From: CAYYNP01 sp964472545
GTDB lineage: Bacteria; Planctomycetota; Planctomycetia; Pirellulales; Thermoguttaceae
Assembly (NCBI GenBank): GCA_964472545.1
Contig: CAYYNP010000117.1
Coordinates: forward strand, 1-27,164
Reading direction: 5' to 3'
Length of the DNA: 27,164 nt
The notes beneath the pieces are model-generated. The model ran no database searches and was not told the origin of the DNA. It saw nothing but the letters and a program-made list of their open reading frames with translations. Within the stretch, counting starts at the first letter, position 1. Each line of letters begins with the position of its first letter. Below are positions 7,451 to 15,187 of the stretch, one piece after another. The position numbers and the translations under genes were made by a program.

Positions 7451-8035
7451 ATGCTTCAAATCGTGCTCATTCGACCCGGATCGACCGACTACGACGAGCA
7501 ACAGCGCATCCAGGGGGCGTTGGACGTGCCGATGAACGAACACGGCCGCGACGAGGTGGCCCAGGCGATCGAACAACTCGCCGCCAAAGGCATCCAGACG
7601 GTCTACGCACCGACCTGCCAGCCGGCCCAAGAGACCGGCCGCGTGGTGGCCAAGGCGCTGGGGGCAAAGCTTCGCAAGCTCGACCGGATGCAGAATCTCG
7701 ACCAGGGGTTGTGGCAGGGGATGCTGGTCAGCGACGTGCGTCACAAGCAACCGAAGGTCTACCGCCGCTGGCAAGAGCAGCCCGAAAGCGTCTGCCCGCC
7801 CGAAGGCGAAACGCTGGCCGAGGCCGAAGATCGCGTGCGTGCCGCGATGACCAAGATTCTCAAGCGCCACAAAGAGGGCGTGATCGGGTTGGTCTTGCCC
7901 GAGCCGCTGGCCAGCCTGGTGCGGCATTTTGTCCAGCACGACGAGTTGTGCGATCTCTGGAACGTAGGCAACGGGCACGGGCAGTGGGAGATCCTCGAAC
8001 TCGAACCGGAAGCCGTGCTCTCGCAAGGAAGCTAA
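7451..8035 (+). CDS. Degenerate histidine-phosphatase / phosphoglycerate mutase-like protein
   Basis: 194 residues with the layout of the phosphoglycerate mutase (histidine phosphatase) fold: an N-terminal strand LQIVLIRPGSTDYD, then QGALDVPMNEHG, VYAPTCQPAQETGRVVA, LDQGLWQGM, PEGETLAEAEDRV and VIGLVLPEPLASLV. The catalytic residues are gone. The RHG motif is RPG, the usual KRAxxTA segment reads QPAQETG, the acid position before the W(E/Q)G motif lacks its Glu, and the late SHG motif reads PEP. It is therefore expected to be catalytically dead as a phosphatase and may be a regulatory or binding protein (inference). It starts 2 bp after the rpe stop and ends 4 bp before accD, so it is probably cotranscribed. 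The reading frame is intact, which argues against simple decay. Confidence 0.8.
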   Translation: MLQIVLIRPGSTDYDEQQRIQGALDVPMNEHGRDEVAQAIEQLAAKGIQTVYAPTCQPAQETGRVVAKALGAKLRKLDRMQNLDQGLWQGMLVSDVRHKQPKVYRRWQEQPESVCPPEGETLAEAEDRVRAAMTKILKRHKEGVIGLVLPEPLASLVRHFVQHDELCDLWNVGNGHGQWEILELEPEAVLSQGS

Positions 8036-8039
8036 GCCG

Positions 8040-8885
8040 ATGTCCTCCAACGACTCCGATTCCAGCGGTTGGAAAAACAAGCGCCCCAAGCGGGGCGTGC
8101 CCGAGGGGCTCTGGCGGCGATGTCCGGGGTGCCAGCAGACGATCTTCCGCAAAGAAGCCGAAAAGCGGCTGGGCGTCTGTCCGGAGTGCGATTATCACTG
8201 GTACGTCTCCGCCCGGCAACGCATCGAACAGGTGCTCGACGATGGCACTTTCGAGGAATGGGACGCGGAACTCGAACCGGTCGACGTGCTGGGGTTCGTC
8301 GACAAGAAGCCGTACGCCGAACGCCTCAAAGACGAACAGGCACGCACCGGCCTGCGCGACGCGGCGGTGGTCGGCAGCGGCATGATCCGCGCCCGGCGCG
8401 TGGCCTTCGGCGTGACCGACTCGGCCTTCATCATGGGCAGCATGGGTTCGGTGATGGGCGAGAAGCTCACCCGAACCATCGAACGCGCCACCGACGAACA
8501 GCTCCCGCTGATCATCATCTCCGGCTCCGGCGGCGGCGCCCGGATGCACGAAGGCATGCTCTCGCTGATGCAGATGGCCAAAGTCTCCGCCGCATTGGCC
8601 CGGCTCGACTCGGCCGGAGGGCTGTTCATCTCCGTGTTGACAAACCCCACCATGGGCGGCGTGGCGGCCAGCTTCGCGTCGTTGGGCGACGTCGTCTTCG
8701 CCGAGCCGAAGGCCCTGATCGGTTTCGCCGGCCCACGAACCATCAAGGCCACGATCCGCATCGAGTTGCCCAAGGGCTTTCAGACCAGCGAGTTCCTGCT
8801 CGAACACGGCTTCATCGACCGCATCGTCCGCCGCGGCGATCTGAAGAGCGAGATCGCCCGGACCGTCGACTACTGCGGGAAGTAG
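8040..8885 (+). CDS. accD: Acetyl-CoA carboxylase carboxyltransferase subunit beta
   Basis: Beta subunit of the carboxyltransferase that moves CO2 from carboxybiotin to acetyl-CoA, the first step of fatty-acid synthesis, working with AccA in the cytosol. The protein is 281 residues. An N-terminal four-cysteine zinc ribbon is present (C28, C31, C47, C50). The crotonase-fold core follows, with SGSGGGARMHEGMLSLMQMAK, NPTMGGVAASFASLGD and IGFAGPRTI, all standard for AccD. The start at ATG 8040 lies 4 bp after the upstream stop, with AAGGA in the end of that gene. Its last 18 codons and stop (8829-8885) occur again, diverged, at 16882-16938. Confidence 0.97.
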   Translation: MSSNDSDSSGWKNKRPKRGVPEGLWRRCPGCQQTIFRKEAEKRLGVCPECDYHWYVSARQRIEQVLDDGTFEEWDAELEPVDVLGFVDKKPYAERLKDEQARTGLRDAAVVGSGMIRARRVAFGVTDSAFIMGSMGSVMGEKLTRTIERATDEQLPLIIISGSGGGARMHEGMLSLMQMAKVSAALARLDSAGGLFISVLTNPTMGGVAASFASLGDVVFAEPKALIGFAGPRTIKATIRIELPKGFQTSEFLLEHGFIDRIVRRGDLKSEIARTVDYCGK

Positions 8886-8919
8886 GCCGGTCGCGTGCCG
8901 AGTTGCAGCTTGTTTTGCG

Positions 8920-9009
8920 GTTGGCTGGGGCAAAGCGCAGCGGTGCCCCAAGGATGCCAGCCCTTTCACAGCCCGCAAATCACTGGGGCACCGCAGCGCT
9001 TCGCCCAAC
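8920..9009. repeat. Inverted repeat after accD, possible terminator
   Basis: The left arm GTTGGCTGGGGCAAAGCGCA plus GCGGTGCCCCA (8920-8950) and the right arm TGGGGCACCGCAGCGCTTCG plus CCCAAC (8984-9009) are imperfect complements. The element may end accD transcription, but no U-tract follows. It belongs to the GGGGCA..CGCAGCG..TGCCCC type of planctomycete intergenic repeat and resembles 3163-3212. Between it and the promoter at 9120 I see nothing else. Confidence 0.7.
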
Positions 9010-9119
9010 TGACAAGTCAGACGCCACCGTGTTGTGGAAAGGGCGGTTTTCCCGCAATTCTCTCGCGTTTTCGCTTGAATCCCGGCAGCGAATTCTCCAG
9101 CAAAACCGGCGGCACGTGT

Positions 9120-9148
9120 TTGACAACCCACGCGTGAGCTAGTATAAG
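9120..9148 (+). promoter_or_regulatory. Near-consensus sigma-70-type promoter of the PEP-CTERM cluster
   Basis: TTGACA at 9120-9125 and TATAAG at 9143-9148 are separated by exactly 17 bases, on the strand of the surface-protein genes. Transcription would start near 9155, leaving a leader of about 275 bases before the small ORF and about 410 bases before the first PEP-CTERM gene. No other promoter this good was found in the window. Confidence 0.7.
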
Positions 9149-9429
9149 ATACCCATCAAGTTCACATTCCCGTTCTCGAGGCAATCGGTCGGCTACGGAG
9201 GCAGCGCACAGCGTGGCAGTTCGGTGTGGCAACGGTCGTCAATGACGGCCGGTGGCTGTATCGAGTGTGTGCGAAGCCGGCCCGGATCTTTGTGTTGGCC
9301 TCATACCGAAGGCCAATCTCTCCCGGTCGCTGTTCGCGAACCCCTTTTTCCGGCGGCCGTTCCCGCGTTAGGACTTGCCGCCGGGATACCAGGGTGGTGA
9401 TGCGCCCATAGCGTCGTCGGAGGCAAGAA

Positions 9430-9567
9430 ATGAACGGGCAGATTGCGCGCGTGGAGAACGACTTCTCGACGACCGTCGGCGGAGTACGTGAATCTCGAAA
9501 TGTTCTCGCCACGTTGCGGCGTTGCGCACCAGCCGTCGACTCGATCGCATGGAGGCAACCGACATGA
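9430..9567 (+). CDS. Small leader ORF, 45 residues, coupled to the next gene
   Basis: Starts MNGQIARVENDF and ends SIAWRQPT. A strong ribosome site (CGGAGG, 9418-9423) lies six bases upstream of ATG 9430. The stop overlaps the next start as ATGA (9564-9567), a typical arrangement for translational coupling. No signal peptide, membrane segment or known domain is visible and I do not recognise it. It may be a leader peptide controlling the PEP-CTERM cluster or simply a small protein. It is supported only by the ribosome site, the coupling and its place behind a good promoter. Confidence 0.45.
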   Translation: MNGQIARVENDFSTTVGGVRESRNVLATLRRCAPAVDSIAWRQPT

Positions 9568-10919
9568 TCCGAGCAGCGAGCGGTCTGATGCTACTCGTGT
9601 TCCATTTCTTGGCCACCAACGCCGCGGCCGATATGGTGTCCGCCGAGACTGACGGCCACGTCACTCCACAGGTTGCCAACACCGAAGCGCCCTACGAAGT
9701 CACCTGGATGCGTCTATCGGGGAGATACGGCAAGACCGTCGCCGTCGACAGTTTGGGCAACATGGTCGTTTCCACCTCCGACGGAAATCGAGACTTGGCG
9801 ATCTCTGAGCTCGACGCCGCTGGAAACACCGTTTGGATGCGGCAGTTCGATCTCGTAAGAACCGGATCGATCAAAGACGTGGCGCCAAGCGACCTCGGAA
9901 GCATATTCGTGGGGGGAGCTGTCCGCGTTCATCGCGACGGTAAGAAGCCCTACCGCGACGGATACGTGGCCGCGTACGACACGTCCGGGGCGAATCTCTG
10001 GACGTCTACCACGCACGGCGGTGATGCGACCACGGTCACCGGCGTAGCGCCCGACACGTTGGGTAACGTCTTTCTCACCGGGTTCACTGCGGAGCCGAAT
10101 ACCAACCGCGGCGGAAGCGTGCTGCTAGCCAAATATGGCGCGGCGGGCGAAGAACTCTGGACACACCACCTCGGAGGCGATGTCAAGAGCATGGGGGTCG
10201 GGGCAGCAGCGGGCCCGGACGGCAACGTCGTCATTACCGGGTGGACGTTGGGTAGCTTCGCCGGACCTCACCTAGGGGATCAAGACGTTTTCGTAAGCAA
10301 GTACGACGCCGACGGAATCCACCTCTGGTCGAAGCAGTACGGTACCGCCTCGCACGACTTGCCGGCCGGCGTCACGATCGACGACCTCGGGTACGTGTAC
10401 GTCGCCGGCCAGACTTCCGGTGGGCTCGCCGGACCGGCACCGCAAGTATTTGGCATGTACGATGCTTTCGTGAGCAAGATCGCTCCCGACGGGGAAATCG
10501 TTTGGTCGCAACAGATCGGCTCGTCGATGAGCGAGTCTTGTTTCGGCGTGGCTACCGATTCACAGGGCAATGTCTTCATCACCGGAGATACGACAGGCGA
10601 ATTCGGAGGCCCACGCCAGGGGCGTGTCGACGTCTTCGTGAGCAAATTCGACTCTGCCGGAAGTCCGCGGTGGACGCTCCAACTCGGCTCGCCGGCCTCC
10701 GAAAGGGCGGCCGGCATCGCCGTCGACGCCGAGGACAACGTGCTCGTTGTGGGCTACACCGACGGCAACCTCGACGGGTTCGGCTCCTCCCGGCATGCGT
10801 TCCTGGCGAAGTTGGTCGTGCCCGAGCCGTCCGCTCTGGTGTCGCTATTGAGCGGCGCCGTCGGGCTATGCGTCGTCGCGCGCGTTCGACGAGCAAGACC
10901 CCGGAACACTAACCACTAG
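9564..10919 (+). CDS. SBBP-repeat beta-propeller protein with PEP-CTERM tail
   Basis: Secreted protein of 451 residues. The start at ATG 9564 is chosen because GGAGG lies at 9551-9555 and because the N-terminus MIRAASGLMLLVF matches the MIRT-type starts of the downstream family A genes. A signal peptide covers about residues 1-24. The body consists of repeats of the form DAFVSKxxxDGxxxWSxQxGSxxxExxxGVAxDxxGNVxxTGxT, typical of SBBP (beta-propeller) repeats. The C-terminus is a PEP-CTERM sorting signal: VPEP at about 419, a hydrophobic helix and a basic end, RVRRARPR. Such tails are processed by an exosortase and the protein is expected at the cell surface. It heads the surface-protein cluster. 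Confidence 0.88.
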   Translation: MIRAASGLMLLVFHFLATNAAADMVSAETDGHVTPQVANTEAPYEVTWMRLSGRYGKTVAVDSLGNMVVSTSDGNRDLAISELDAAGNTVWMRQFDLVRTGSIKDVAPSDLGSIFVGGAVRVHRDGKKPYRDGYVAAYDTSGANLWTSTTHGGDATTVTGVAPDTLGNVFLTGFTAEPNTNRGGSVLLAKYGAAGEELWTHHLGGDVKSMGVGAAAGPDGNVVITGWTLGSFAGPHLGDQDVFVSKYDADGIHLWSKQYGTASHDLPAGVTIDDLGYVYVAGQTSGGLAGPAPQVFGMYDAFVSKIAPDGEIVWSQQIGSSMSESCFGVATDSQGNVFITGDTTGEFGGPRQGRVDVFVSKFDSAGSPRWTLQLGSPASERAAGIAVDAEDNVLVVGYTDGNLDGFGSSRHAFLAKLVVPEPSALVSLLSGAVGLCVVARVRRARPRNTNH

Positions 10920-10953
10920 ATAGGCAACCCATTTCAACTTGAAGGAGGCATTG

Positions 10954-11487
10954 ATGATCCGCACAGTAAGCAGCCTGACGTTGGTCGTAATCTTATTCTC
11001 CGCTGCCGACGCCCGGGCCGGTGCCTGGAGCATCGGCCCCGCCGAGCCGCGCCAAACCAAGTGCGCGTATAACTGGGCCACCGGAGAAGTGATGGTCTCG
11101 GTCAACCAGGTGATGGTCTGGAATCTCATCAGCCACGAGGGCAAGTTTACCGGCCCCGACGTTGCCCGCGTCAAGGAGGTTCTCCCCAAGGGTGGTGATT
11201 GGAACCTGGTGTCGAACTGGGCGAACACGATCGGTGAGGGCGGTTTCGGCGCCGCGTTCACCTACGAGGACGTCTATCTCGGCCGCGTCCTCGAGCCCGG
11301 CGCCGACATGCGCGAGTTCTTCTACATGGAGTCGATCGATCGGTTTGGCGGCACGAGGTATTTCGCCGAGATCCAAGCGATTCCCGAGCCCTCCGTGCTC
11401 GTCGCATTGCCAATCGCCATGGCGGGGCTGGCGGCGTTGGGGTGGAAACGCCGGAAGGCCGCCGAGTCCGTTCGACGCCGATCTTGA
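10954..11487 (+). CDS. PEP-CTERM protein, array family A copy 1 (A1)
   Basis: 177-residue secreted protein of unrecognised function. It has a signal peptide (MIRTVSSLTLVVILFSAADARA), a core of about 115 residues containing YNWATGEVMVSVNQVM, FTGPDVARVKEVLP, GDWNLVS, NTIGEGGFGAAFTY and DVYLGRV, and a PEP-CTERM tail starting IPEPS at about 143 and ending in a basic cluster. The start at ATG 10954 has AAGGAGG at 10942-10948; the same GGAGGCATTGATGATCCGC context starts A2. It is paired with the RCC1-type gene downstream (56-bp gap). A2 and A3 are close paralogues, so the family is internally duplicated. Confidence 0.88.
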   Translation: MIRTVSSLTLVVILFSAADARAGAWSIGPAEPRQTKCAYNWATGEVMVSVNQVMVWNLISHEGKFTGPDVARVKEVLPKGGDWNLVSNWANTIGEGGFGAAFTYEDVYLGRVLEPGADMREFFYMESIDRFGGTRYFAEIQAIPEPSVLVALPIAMAGLAALGWKRRKAAESVRRRS

Positions 11488-11543
11488 CGTTCGTTTGCTC
11501 CGAACAACCAATCGTTCATTTCGCCGAAAGGTATGGCAGCAAC

Positions 11544-12494
11544 ATGAGCCGACTTCATCCCTCAGTACACGGGCTCACGCTTAGCCTCGCATGCGTGTTG
11601 TTTGTTCTTGTTTTCCCGGCCGCATCCCGTGCCGGTTCGTTGTCTGCCTGGGGCGACAACCGGGCCGGACAGTGCGACGTTTCCGACGGCGACGATTTCG
11701 TGGCCATCGCGGGCGGCTACTACCATGGACTCGCGCTGAGGTCGGACGGGTCGCTGGCCGTGTGGGGCGGCGACAATTGGGGCGAAACGGACATTCCGGC
11801 GGGAAATAACTTCACCGCCATCGCGTCCTACTCGTCGCACAACCTGGCACTGCGGTCCGACGGCTCGCTGGTCGCTTGGGGGTTCCCGGCGGCAGGCCAG
11901 AACGCCGTCCCGCCGGGCAACGACTTCGTGGCGATTGCCGACGGAGGTTCCCTTTCTGCCGCGCTGCGTGCCGACGGATCGTTGGCCGCATGGGGCATGA
12001 CCGCGCCGCCGCCGGCGGGCAACGATTTCGTGGCCGTGGCCGCTGGCGAGTATCACGGACTGGCGTTGAAGGCCGACGGCTCGCTGACGGCTTGGGGCGC
12101 ACCGTCGGTGCAAGGCGTAGAGATCGTGCCGCAGGGCAACGACTTCGTGGCGATTGCCATCGGGAGTTTCACCGGCGTGGCGCTGCGCGACGACGGGTCG
12201 GTGATCTCGTGGGGGCAGTTCGACGAGGCCCCGGCGGGAAACGACTTCGTAGAGATCGCCGCCGGTGGATCTCATGTCTTGGCCCGCCGCGGAGACGGAT
12301 CCGTCGTCGGCTGGGGGAGCAACCACAACGGCCAAGGCGACATTCCCCCCGACGGCACGTTTGCGTCGATAAGCGCCGGATACCACTACAGCCTGGCGAT
12401 TGTTCCGGAGCCGTCGTCGGTCTTCCTGTCGTCGGTCGCCGCCGCCGGACTCCTGGTCCTTGCCCTGCGCCGACACTCACGCAGTGTGAGGTAA
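11544..12494 (+). CDS. RCC1-repeat PEP-CTERM protein, array family B copy 1 (B1)
   Basis: 316 residues. A signal peptide ends near ASRA30, followed by about six RCC1-like repeats with the pattern AWGxxxxGQxDVPxGNDFVAIAAGxxHxLALRxDGSL, predicted to form a beta-propeller. The PEP-CTERM tail starts VPEPSS at about 287 with a hydrophobic helix and RRHSRSVR end. The start at ATG 11544 leaves a complete signal peptide; the ribosome site is weak (AAAGG farther upstream), unlike B2 and B4, whose starts have a perfect GGAGG. It is the most diverged of the full-length B copies at its start. The exported propeller probably serves surface interactions (inference). Confidence 0.87.
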   Translation: MSRLHPSVHGLTLSLACVLFVLVFPAASRAGSLSAWGDNRAGQCDVSDGDDFVAIAGGYYHGLALRSDGSLAVWGGDNWGETDIPAGNNFTAIASYSSHNLALRSDGSLVAWGFPAAGQNAVPPGNDFVAIADGGSLSAALRADGSLAAWGMTAPPPAGNDFVAVAAGEYHGLALKADGSLTAWGAPSVQGVEIVPQGNDFVAIAIGSFTGVALRDDGSVISWGQFDEAPAGNDFVEIAAGGSHVLARRGDGSVVGWGSNHNGQGDIPPDGTFASISAGYHYSLAIVPEPSSVFLSSVAAAGLLVLALRRHSRSVR

Positions 12495-12564
12495 CAACGA
12501 AACCCAATCAACGTGTAATCCACCGGCGGCAATCCGCCAAGCACTCAACCCAACGGAGGCATTG

Positions 12565-13086
12565 ATGATCCGCACAGTTTGCAGCCTAACCCTGTTCGCG
12601 ATGTTGCTCTCTGCCGCTGAAGCCCGGGCCGGGGCCTGGAGCATTGGCCCCGCCGAGCCCCACACGGTGAAAGGCGAATACAACTGGGCCACCGGGGAAC
12701 TGATGATCTCGGTCAATCAGGTAATGAACTGGACCTACGTCAGCCAGGGCCTGTTTACCGGTCCGGACGTTTCCGGCGTCAAGCAGATCCTGCCGCTGGG
12801 AGGCGATTGGAATCTCGTCTCGGCTTCTCGGAACACGATCGGAGAGGGGGGGTACGCCGGAGCCTTCACCTACACCGACGTCTATCTCGGACGCGTCGTC
12901 GAGCCCGGCACGGACGTGGACGATTTCTACCTGGAGTCGATCGATCGATTCGGCGGCCAGATATACAAAGCCGAGATTAGCGCCATTCCCGAGCCGTCCG
13001 CGCTGGCCGCATTGACGGCCGGCGCCGTGGGGTTGGCGACGTTCGCATGGAAGCGACGCAGGCGCGTTGCGACCACACGGCGATGA
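12565..13086 (+). CDS. PEP-CTERM protein, array family A copy 2 (A2)
   Basis: 173 residues and clearly paralogous to A1: the same signal-peptide type (MIRTVCSLTLFAMLLSAAEA), then GAWSIGPAEP, YNWATGELMISVNQVM, FTGPDVSGVKQILP, NTIGEGGYAGAFTY and DVYLGRVVEPG, with a PEP-CTERM tail from IPEPS at about 141 to WKRRRRVATTRR. The start at ATG 12565 follows GGAGG at 12555-12559. The spacer before it resembles those before B3 and A3, as expected if the array grew by duplication of a gene pair. The core domain is not recognised. Confidence 0.88.
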   Translation: MIRTVCSLTLFAMLLSAAEARAGAWSIGPAEPHTVKGEYNWATGELMISVNQVMNWTYVSQGLFTGPDVSGVKQILPLGGDWNLVSASRNTIGEGGYAGAFTYTDVYLGRVVEPGTDVDDFYLESIDRFGGQIYKAEISAIPEPSALAALTAGAVGLATFAWKRRRRVATTRR

Positions 13087-13145
13087 CGCCGTATCCGGAC
13101 TCTCCAAGACAATCCCATCGGCTCCCAATCTCAGCGGAGGATAAG

Positions 13146-15125
13146 ATGAACCGATCGAGTACAACGAATCGCAAGACGGTTTTTGCGAGCACGTGTGTGT
13201 CACTCTTGCTTCTGGTCCCTGCTGACGCATCGCGAGCGGGTGCGCTGGAAGCCTGGGGCGGAAACGAATTCGGCCAGTGCGACGTGCCTGCCGATGAGAA
13301 CTTTGTGGCCGCGACCGGCGGACACGACCACACGCTGGCCCTGCGAACCGACGGCTCGTTGGCCGCCTGGGGGTTGATCGACGGCCGTCCGGCAGAAGTT
13401 CCGCCCGGTTACGACTTCGTGGCCATTGCGGCCTATCTCGACCACGATCTGGCCCTGCGGGCCGACGGCACCGTGGTTGCCTGGGGGCACAGCAGCTTCG
13501 GCCAACTCAACCTTCCCGACGGCGACGACTTCGTGGCCATTGCGGTCGGCGACATTCACAGCGTGTTGCTGCGGGCCGATGGATCGATTGCCCAGGCCGG
13601 CGCGATGAACCCACCGCCGGCGGGCAACGACTTCATCGCCGTGGCCGCCGGGGAACACCACGCCCTGGCGCTGCGGGCCGACGGTTCGTTGGCCGCCTGG
13701 GGCAACAACAGCTACGGCGCCACCGACGTGCCGGCTGGAAACGACTTTGCCGCCATCGCGGCCGGCGACGCCTTCTCCGTGGCATTGCGGCAGGACGGTT
13801 CCTTGATTGCATGGGGGCACGAGGGTAACGGCCGTGGTGACGTGCCTGCCGGCAACGGCTTTGTTGCCATCGCAACGGGCCCAGGCCACGGGCTGGCCCT
13901 GCGAGCCGACGGCACACTCGCCGCGTGGGGATCGACTTCCGACGGCAAGGGCGAGATACCCTCCGGACACTTCGCGTCGATCGGCGCCGGATACCGCCAC
14001 TATTTGGCCGTCGTACCGGAACCGTCGTCGATGCTGCTGGCGGCAATCGGCGCATTAGGACTCTTGATCCTCATCCAGCGCCGACGCCATGCGGCAAGAG
14101 GCAACGAAACCGAATCGACCTCTAACCGACGGGCGGCGATTCGTCCAAGAACGCGAATTATGGAGCCAACGATGATCCGCACAGCGAGCTGTTTGACTTT
14201 GTTCGTGATTCCGTCGCTCCTGCTGCCGGGCCCTGCTGCCACGTCGCGAGCGGGCACGCTGGAAGCCTGGGGCTTCAACTCCGCCGGCCAGTGCGACCTG
14301 CCCACGGATGATGACTTCGTAGCCGTGACCGGCGGACACGACCACACGCTGGCCCTGCGGGCCGACGGCTCGCTGGCGGCGTGGGGAGAGCTGAGAAACC
14401 AGCCGGCGGAGGCGCCGCCGGGCAACGACTTCGTGGCGATTGCGGCCTATCTCGACCACGATCTGGCACTGCGGGCCGACGGCACCGTGGTGGCGTGGGG
14501 CTCCAACACGTTTGGCCAGCTCGACCTTCCTGCCGGAGACGACTTCGTGGCCATTGCGGTCGGCGACATTCACAGCGTGTTGCTGCGGGCCGACGGGTCG
14601 ATTGCCCAGGCCGGCAGGATGAGCCCTCCCCCACCGGCGGGCAACGACTTCGTGGCCGTGGCCGCCGGGGATTTCCACGCCCTGGCGTTGCGGGCCGACG
14701 GATCGTTGGCCGGCTGGGGCAACAACAGCTACGGCTCAGCCGACGTGCCGGAGGGCAACGACTTCACCGCGATCGCAGCCGGTGCCACCTTCTCTCTGGT
14801 GTTGCGGAAGGACGGTTCGCTCGCTGCCTGGGGACGCAACACGGACGGCCGCTGCGACGTACCTGCCGGCAACGATTTCGTCGCCATCGCGGCTGGAATG
14901 CAGAACGGCATGGCGCTGCGGGCTGACGGCACGCTGGTGGCTTGGGGTAGCAATGTGGCAGGCCAAAGCGACGTGCCGCCGGGACGTTTTGCGTCGATCG
15001 GCTCCGGATACCGACACAATCTGGCGATCGTGCCGGAACCGTCGTCGGTGATGCTGGTGGCAATCGGCGCCGTAGGACTCCTGATCCTCAGCCGGCGACG
15101 ACGCCATATGACGAAGAACAACTGA
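13146..15125 (+). CDS. Fused double RCC1 PEP-CTERM protein (B2-B3)
   Basis: One open frame of 659 residues containing two complete family B proteins. B2: the start MNRSSTTNRK at ATG 13146 has GGAGG at 13136-13140 with the same 5-base spacing as B4; signal peptide; RCC1-like repeats; PEP-CTERM from VPEPSS near residue 290, with a hydrophobic helix and QRRRH end. No stop follows. A linker of about 30 residues, corresponding to the intergenic spacer of the other units, leads into B3, which has its own Met, signal peptide, RCC1 repeats and final PEP-CTERM tail (VPEPSSVMLVAIG). Read as one chain, it would have a sorting signal and a second signal sequence in its middle. Independent initiation of B3 at 14172 is plausible. 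A missed stop from a sequencing error is possible. Confidence 0.75.
   Translation: MNRSSTTNRKTVFASTCVSLLLLVPADASRAGALEAWGGNEFGQCDVPADENFVAATGGHDHTLALRTDGSLAAWGLIDGRPAEVPPGYDFVAIAAYLDHDLALRADGTVVAWGHSSFGQLNLPDGDDFVAIAVGDIHSVLLRADGSIAQAGAMNPPPAGNDFIAVAAGEHHALALRADGSLAAWGNNSYGATDVPAGNDFAAIAAGDAFSVALRQDGSLIAWGHEGNGRGDVPAGNGFVAIATGPGHGLALRADGTLAAWGSTSDGKGEIPSGHFASIGAGYRHYLAVVPEPSSMLLAAIGALGLLILIQRRRHAARGNETESTSNRRAAIRPRTRIMEPTMIRTASCLTLFVIPSLLLPGPAATSRAGTLEAWGFNSAGQCDLPTDDDFVAVTGGHDHTLALRADGSLAAWGELRNQPAEAPPGNDFVAIAAYLDHDLALRADGTVVAWGSNTFGQLDLPAGDDFVAIAVGDIHSVLLRADGSIAQAGRMSPPPPAGNDFVAVAAGDFHALALRADGSLAGWGNNSYGSADVPEGNDFTAIAAGATFSLVLRKDGSLAAWGRNTDGRCDVPAGNDFVAIAAGMQNGMALRADGTLVAWGSNVAGQSDVPPGRFASIGSGYRHNLAIVPEPSSVMLVAIGAVGLLILSRRRRHMTKNN
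14172..15125 (+). CDS. RCC1-repeat PEP-CTERM protein B3, internal start of the fused frame
   Basis: If translated separately this gives 317 residues. ATG 14172 lies in the context TGGAGCCAACGATGATCCGC, a degraded form of the family A start GGAGGCATTGATGATCCGC, and the first residues MIRTASCLTLFVI are an A-type signal sequence. From LLPGPAATSRAGTLEAWG onward it is family B: RCC1-like repeats, then VPEPSSVMLVAIG near 287 and the basic end SRRRRHMTKNN. It is thus a hybrid of an A start and a B body. Long stretches are almost identical to B2 (for example 14440-14630 against 13425-13615), so the duplication or conversion is recent. Listed apart from the fused frame because either reading may apply. 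Confidence 0.55.
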   Translation: MIRTASCLTLFVIPSLLLPGPAATSRAGTLEAWGFNSAGQCDLPTDDDFVAVTGGHDHTLALRADGSLAAWGELRNQPAEAPPGNDFVAIAAYLDHDLALRADGTVVAWGSNTFGQLDLPAGDDFVAIAVGDIHSVLLRADGSIAQAGRMSPPPPAGNDFVAVAAGDFHALALRADGSLAGWGNNSYGSADVPEGNDFTAIAAGATFSLVLRKDGSLAAWGRNTDGRCDVPAGNDFVAIAAGMQNGMALRADGTLVAWGSNVAGQSDVPPGRFASIGSGYRHNLAIVPEPSSVMLVAIGAVGLLILSRRRRHMTKNN

Positions 15126-15187
15126 ACCAAATCGACCGCAGCCCAAGGGCGGCGATCTGTCCAAGAACTCGAATCCTGGAGGCATTC

